Positions 6,897-8,845 of a stretch of 8,845 nt of DNA are shown piece by piece. A program made the position numbers and the translations under genes. The notes below the pieces were generated by a model, which was not told the origin of the DNA, did not search any database, and worked only from the letters and a program-made list of their open reading frames with translations. Numbering within the stretch: position 1 is the first letter of the stretch; each line of letters begins with the position of its first letter. The DNA is taken from the NCBI GenBank assembly GCA_016303035.1, contig JAEDML010000043.1, forward strand, positions 1 to 8,845, given 5' to 3'. The stretch comes from Clostridiaceae bacterium (GTDB lineage: Bacteria > Bacillota > Clostridia > Oscillospirales > Acutalibacteraceae).

Positions 6897-7352
6897 CTAC
6901 TCCGTTTTTTTATTTTCAAGATTTTTATAAAAAGCAACTGCAAGCCGGTCACAGCGCTCATTTTCCGGGTGCCCCGCGTGGCCCTTTACCCATTCTATTT
7001 CAACATAGTGCTTATCAAGTAGTTTGAGCAGCTGCTCCCAAAGGTCGGCGTTAAGCGCAGGTTTTTTATCAGCCTTGCGCCAGCCGTTTTTTTGCCATGA
7101 ACGCGCCCAGCCCTTTTCAATGGCCTCCGAAACATATTTTGAATCGGTAACAAGCTTTACGCGGCATTGCTCCTTAAGCGCGGAAAGCGCCATTATGACC
7201 GCAGTTAATTCCATACGGTTGTTGGTAGTGTTAAGCTCGCCGCCGCATAACTCTTTTTCGTGTGTGCCGTACCGCAGAACAGCTCCCCAACCGCCGGGGC
7301 CGGGATTGCCGGAGCATGCGCCGTCGGTAAAAATTTCTATGTATCTGAGCAT
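6897..7352 (-). CDS. rnhA: Ribonuclease HI
   Basis: Cytoplasmic nuclease that cuts the RNA strand of RNA-DNA hybrids, clearing R-loops and lagging-strand primers. At 151 residues it is the typical bacterial RNase HI size. The metal site is complete and in the usual order: Asp10 in FTDGACSGNPGPGG, Glu48 in NNRMELTA, Asp70 in VTDSKYV, and Asp135 in NERCDRLA, with His124 in the flexible WVKGHAGH segment. The basic handle region (~78-98, with GWARSWQKNGWRK) is present, so this is the E. coli type rather than the handle-less form. The ATG at 7352 is eight bases after the lexA stop, and its GAGGTG ribosome site overlaps that stop codon, so translation is likely coupled to lexA and expression is likely SOS-responsive (inference). 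Confidence 0.97.
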   Translation of the reverse strand: MLRYIEIFTDGACSGNPGPGGWGAVLRYGTHEKELCGGELNTTNNRMELTAVIMALSALKEQCRVKLVTDSKYVSEAIEKGWARSWQKNGWRKADKKPALNADLWEQLLKLLDKHYVEIEWVKGHAGHPENERCDRLAVAFYKNLENKKTE

Positions 7353-7360
7353 AAAGCACC

Positions 7361-7948
7361 TCAGTACTTTCTGTAGCTGCCCACAACCCTGCCGAGAACG
7401 GACGGGTTTTCGGGATAAATAGGCGAAAAATCAGGGTTTTCGGGCATAAAAATTACCTGACCGTTTTTAAGCAAAAGCCGTTTTACGGTCGCTTCGTCCC
7501 CGTCCATACCGACAACTATATCGCCGCTTCGGCAGGGCTTGTTTTTATCGGCGACAATAATATCGCCGTCAAGTATTCCGGCGTCGCGCATACTAAGTCC
7601 TACCACGCGCAGGGCAAAAAGCCCGTCCGCGTCCTTAGAAGGGTAGGGTATGTAGTCCTCTATTTCCTCAACCGCAAGTATCGGCTTTCCTGCGGTTATT
7701 CTGCCAACTAAGGGTACAAGGGCGGAGTCGTAGCCGGTATCAAGCTTTATCGCGCGGGAATATTTAGCGTCCCGCACGATATAGCCTTCCTCCTCCAACA
7801 CGGTAAGTATGCCGTGTACCGTGGAGGTGGATTTTATTCCGGTTTCTGCACAGATTTCACGCACTGTGGGCGGAAAGCCTGCGGACATTTGTTTTACAAG
7901 AAAGCTGTAAACCTTTTCCTGTTTTTCGGTAAGCGGAGCTTTTGACAT
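7361..7948 (-). CDS. lexA: LexA, SOS-response transcriptional repressor
   Basis: Repressor of DNA-damage genes that self-cleaves when RecA filaments form. Numbering from the Met at 7948 (195 residues), the winged helix-turn-helix is ~5-65 (PPTVREICAETGIKSTSTVHG). The S24-type autoprotease domain has the cleavage bond Ala86-Gly87 in GRITAGKP, nucleophile Ser119 in VGLSMRD and general base Lys156 in EATVKRL. All are intact. An in-frame ATG four codons earlier (7960) is possible, but the GGAG at 7958-7955 is six bases before the ATG at 7948 and overlaps the earlier ATG, which itself has no Shine-Dalgarno; I therefore prefer 7948. An SOS box covers the predicted transcription start, so lexA is very likely self-repressed. 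rnhA and queT follow with gaps of eight and three bases. Confidence 0.96.
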   Translation of the reverse strand: MSKAPLTEKQEKVYSFLVKQMSAGFPPTVREICAETGIKSTSTVHGILTVLEEEGYIVRDAKYSRAIKLDTGYDSALVPLVGRITAGKPILAVEEIEDYIPYPSKDADGLFALRVVGLSMRDAGILDGDIIVADKNKPCRSGDIVVGMDGDEATVKRLLLKNGQVIFMPENPDFSPIYPENPSVLGRVVGSYRKY

Positions 7949-7954
7949 AGTTAT

Positions 7955-7958
7955 CTCC
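7955..7958 (-). promoter_or_regulatory. lexA: Ribosome binding site deciding the lexA start
   Basis: GGAG on the - strand lies six bases upstream of the ATG at 7948. It overlaps the other candidate ATG (7960-7958), which has only A/T-rich sequence with no purine-rich anti-SD match before it. Confidence 0.65.
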
Positions 7959-7978
7959 ATTCTATCGGTATTTTTAGT

Positions 7979-7992
7979 CGAACATTTATTCG
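7979..7992. promoter_or_regulatory. LexA operator (SOS box) controlling lexA-rnhA-queT
   Basis: CGAACATTTATTCG is an imperfect palindrome with half-sites CGAAC and (A/G)TTCG. It extends by a T-A pair to TCGAA-N6-TTCGA. It differs by one position in the outer half-sites from the symmetric Bacillus/Clostridium form CGAAC-N4-GTTCG. It lies five bases downstream of the -10 box and over the predicted transcription start (~7991), which is the expected place for a self-repressing LexA site. Operator identity is inferred from motif plus position, and both agree. Confidence 0.88.
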
Positions 7993-7997
7993 ATTAC

Positions 7998-8026
7998 AGT
8001 ATATCATTTTTGTCGCTTTACCGCAA
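7998..8026 (-). promoter_or_regulatory. lexA: lexA promoter
   Basis: On the - strand TTGCGG (8026-8021) and TATACT (8003-7998) are separated by 17 bases, and TG one base before the -10 makes it extended. The -35 and spacer lie inside the 3' end of the upstream TauE/SafE gene, and the TGA stop codon of that gene (8006-8004) supplies the TG of the extended -10. The leader is about 43 bases. Confidence 0.75.
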
Positions 8027-8390
8027 CCCCGTTATTGTTATTTTTACAAAAAATTTCTTTTATGCCTATTAAAATCAGCAGTCCCCCGAACAGCTTGGCG
8101 GTAAGCTCACCTCCCAAAAGGTCGGTAATCATAAGTCCTATTACGGCTCCTAATAGTCCCCATGCCGCTAATAAAAGGGTGGTTTTCCACTTGATTTGTT
8201 TTTTAAATGCGTATATTATAACAGCGAGCAGACCTATCGGAATAAAGAACATAAGGTTAATGCCCTGGGAAGCGAGCTGCTCTGTTTGAGTAAAGACCGA
8301 AAGATATATTATGAGCACGGCGCCGCCGCCCATTCCCATTGCGCCTATAATGCCCGATAAAAGCCCTGCCAAAAGGGCTGCAATATTCAT
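8004..8390 (-). CDS. Half-size TauE/SafE (TSUP) family membrane protein, second half
   Basis: Predicted four-span membrane protein of the TSUP family, whose members export or import small anions such as sulfite, sulfoacetate or other organosulfur acids; the substrate here is unknown. From the ATG at 8390 it has 128 residues, about half a normal ~250-residue TSUP protein. The repeat signature is GIIGAMGMGGGAVLIIYL (13-30), followed by spans at ~43-62, ~70-90 and ~97-114, and a basic, Asn-rich tail. An ATG at 8450 in the same frame would add 20 polar basic residues reading over the end of the previous gene. I prefer 8390 because its ATG overlaps the previous stop as ATGA and the conserved helix begins there. 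There is no separate good Shine-Dalgarno, consistent with translational coupling. The lexA promoter overlaps its 3' end. Confidence 0.85.
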   Translation of the reverse strand: MNIAALLAGLLSGIIGAMGMGGGAVLIIYLSVFTQTEQLASQGINLMFFIPIGLLAVIIYAFKKQIKWKTTLLLAAWGLLGAVIGLMITDLLGGELTAKLFGGLLILIGIKEIFCKNNNNGVAVKRQK

Positions 8391-8752
8391 CTTAAAAGCA
8401 GGCGAACGCCTGCGTAGACCATAAATCCGCCAAATATTCTTTTTAGCCACAGCGGCGATATTTTTTTCAGCAGAACCGTACCTATAACCGAGCCGATAAT
8501 GCCGGTAGGCATATATATAAGCGCGTCGGAAATACCTACATAACCTTTGTAAATATAAAGCGCGGTGCTTAAAACGGTTATGGGAAGAATCACCGCAATC
8601 GCATTTGCGTGCGCCTGCTTCTGCTCAAACCCCAGCTTTTTTAAAAACGGTACGGCAAGCATTCCGCCGCCTGCTCCGAGCAAACCGTTCACCGCGCCGA
8701 TTGCAAGTCCCGAAGCGGCTGTAAAAAGACTCTTTTTATTTAATATTTTCAT
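8387..8752 (-). CDS. Half-size TauE/SafE (TSUP) family membrane protein, first half
   Basis: Predicted four-span membrane protein corresponding to one repeat of the TSUP transporter fold. The 121 residues start with a short basic segment and the signature GLLGAGGGMLAVPFL (23-37). Further spans lie at ~48-68, ~74-95 (with GIIGSVIG) and ~104-120 (FGGFMVYAGVRLLL). It aligns by eye with the following gene: both have a Gly-rich first helix and a Gly-containing last helix, so the two are the N- and C-terminal repeats of one transporter made as separate chains, probably a heterodimer. The ATG at 8752 has GGTGA seven bases upstream. Its TGA overlaps the next ATG by four bases. Substrate and direction of transport cannot be read from the sequence. 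Confidence 0.85.
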   Translation of the reverse strand: MKILNKKSLFTAASGLAIGAVNGLLGAGGGMLAVPFLKKLGFEQKQAHANAIAVILPITVLSTALYIYKGYVGISDALIYMPTGIIGSVIGTVLLKKISPLWLKRIFGGFMVYAGVRLLLR

Positions 8753-8797
8753 AGTAATATCACCGTTTTTTATTCAATAGCCTCATTTAAAACTAAT

Positions 8798-8803
8798 ATT
8801 ATA
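8798..8803 (-). promoter_or_regulatory. Possible -10 box for the TSUP gene pair
   Basis: TATAAT on the - strand lies about 45 bases before the ATG at 8752 in a very A/T-rich gap (8753-8845). No good -35 match is seen at 16-18 bases, and in such A/T-rich sequence a TATAAT can occur by chance, so this is only a candidate. Apart from it I see nothing in this end gap. Confidence 0.35.
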
Positions 8804-8845
8804 TTTACCGAAAAAATTTAAACTAAACAAAAAGTGACAATTAGA

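Noticed and set aside
8375..8400. Programmed -1 frameshift joining the two TSUP halves
   Set aside because: The junction CTT TTA AGA TGA has no X-XXY-YYZ slippery heptamer, and the ATGA overlap explains expression more simply.
8391..8450. N-terminal 20-residue extension of the second TSUP half from an ATG at 8450
   Set aside because: It overlaps the conserved last helix of the first half, reads as basic polar sequence, and the ATGA-linked start at 8390 fits the family better.

Overview
The window looks like an ordinary chromosomal stretch from a Gram-positive member of the Bacillota, most likely class Clostridia (Oscillospiraceae/Ruminococcus-like gut relatives). The evidence is the Firmicutes-type DnaD and DnaI-like helicase-loader pair, a LexA with a Bacillus-type SOS box of the form CGAAC-N4-NTTCG, an ECF-type QueT, AGGAG-like ribosome binding sites and extended -10 promoters. 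Base composition is moderate by eye and coding density is very high. Species-level placement is not possible from this sequence alone. I found no mobile element, CRISPR array, tRNA, rRNA or integration scar.

Layout. On the + strand, 33-2386 holds two glycolytic genes, tpiA and gpmI, probably the tail of a glycolytic operon whose earlier genes lie left of the window. A small GC-rich stem-loop separates them. Two hairpins (2416-2506), the second a strong bidirectional terminator, fill the gap where this operon meets the leftward genes. All remaining genes are on the - strand, read here in order of transcription: two half-size TauE/SafE (TSUP) membrane proteins coupled by an ATGA overlap (8752-8004); lexA, rnhA and queT, tightly packed behind a promoter whose start site is covered by an SOS box (8026-6375); then a DnaD-domain protein, a DnaI/DnaC-like AAA+ helicase loader and mnmG behind a near-consensus promoter (6358-2522).

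How the genes work together. tpiA and gpmI are lower-glycolysis enzymes. LexA represses its own operon and, by layout, RNase HI and the queuosine-precursor transporter QueT. The DnaD-like and DnaI-like proteins are the expected partners for loading the replicative helicase, here joined to the tRNA U34-modification enzyme MnmG. The two TSUP halves together equal one full-length transporter and probably assemble with each other.

Three starts need care: mnmG can only start at a TTG; lexA is better started at 7948 than 7960 on Shine-Dalgarno evidence; and the second TSUP half should start at 8390 rather than at the upstream in-frame ATG at 8450. I did not find a clearly undescribed system. The points most worth a second look are the SOS-controlled lexA-rnhA-queT arrangement, with no evident terminator before the helicase-loader operon, and the split transporter.
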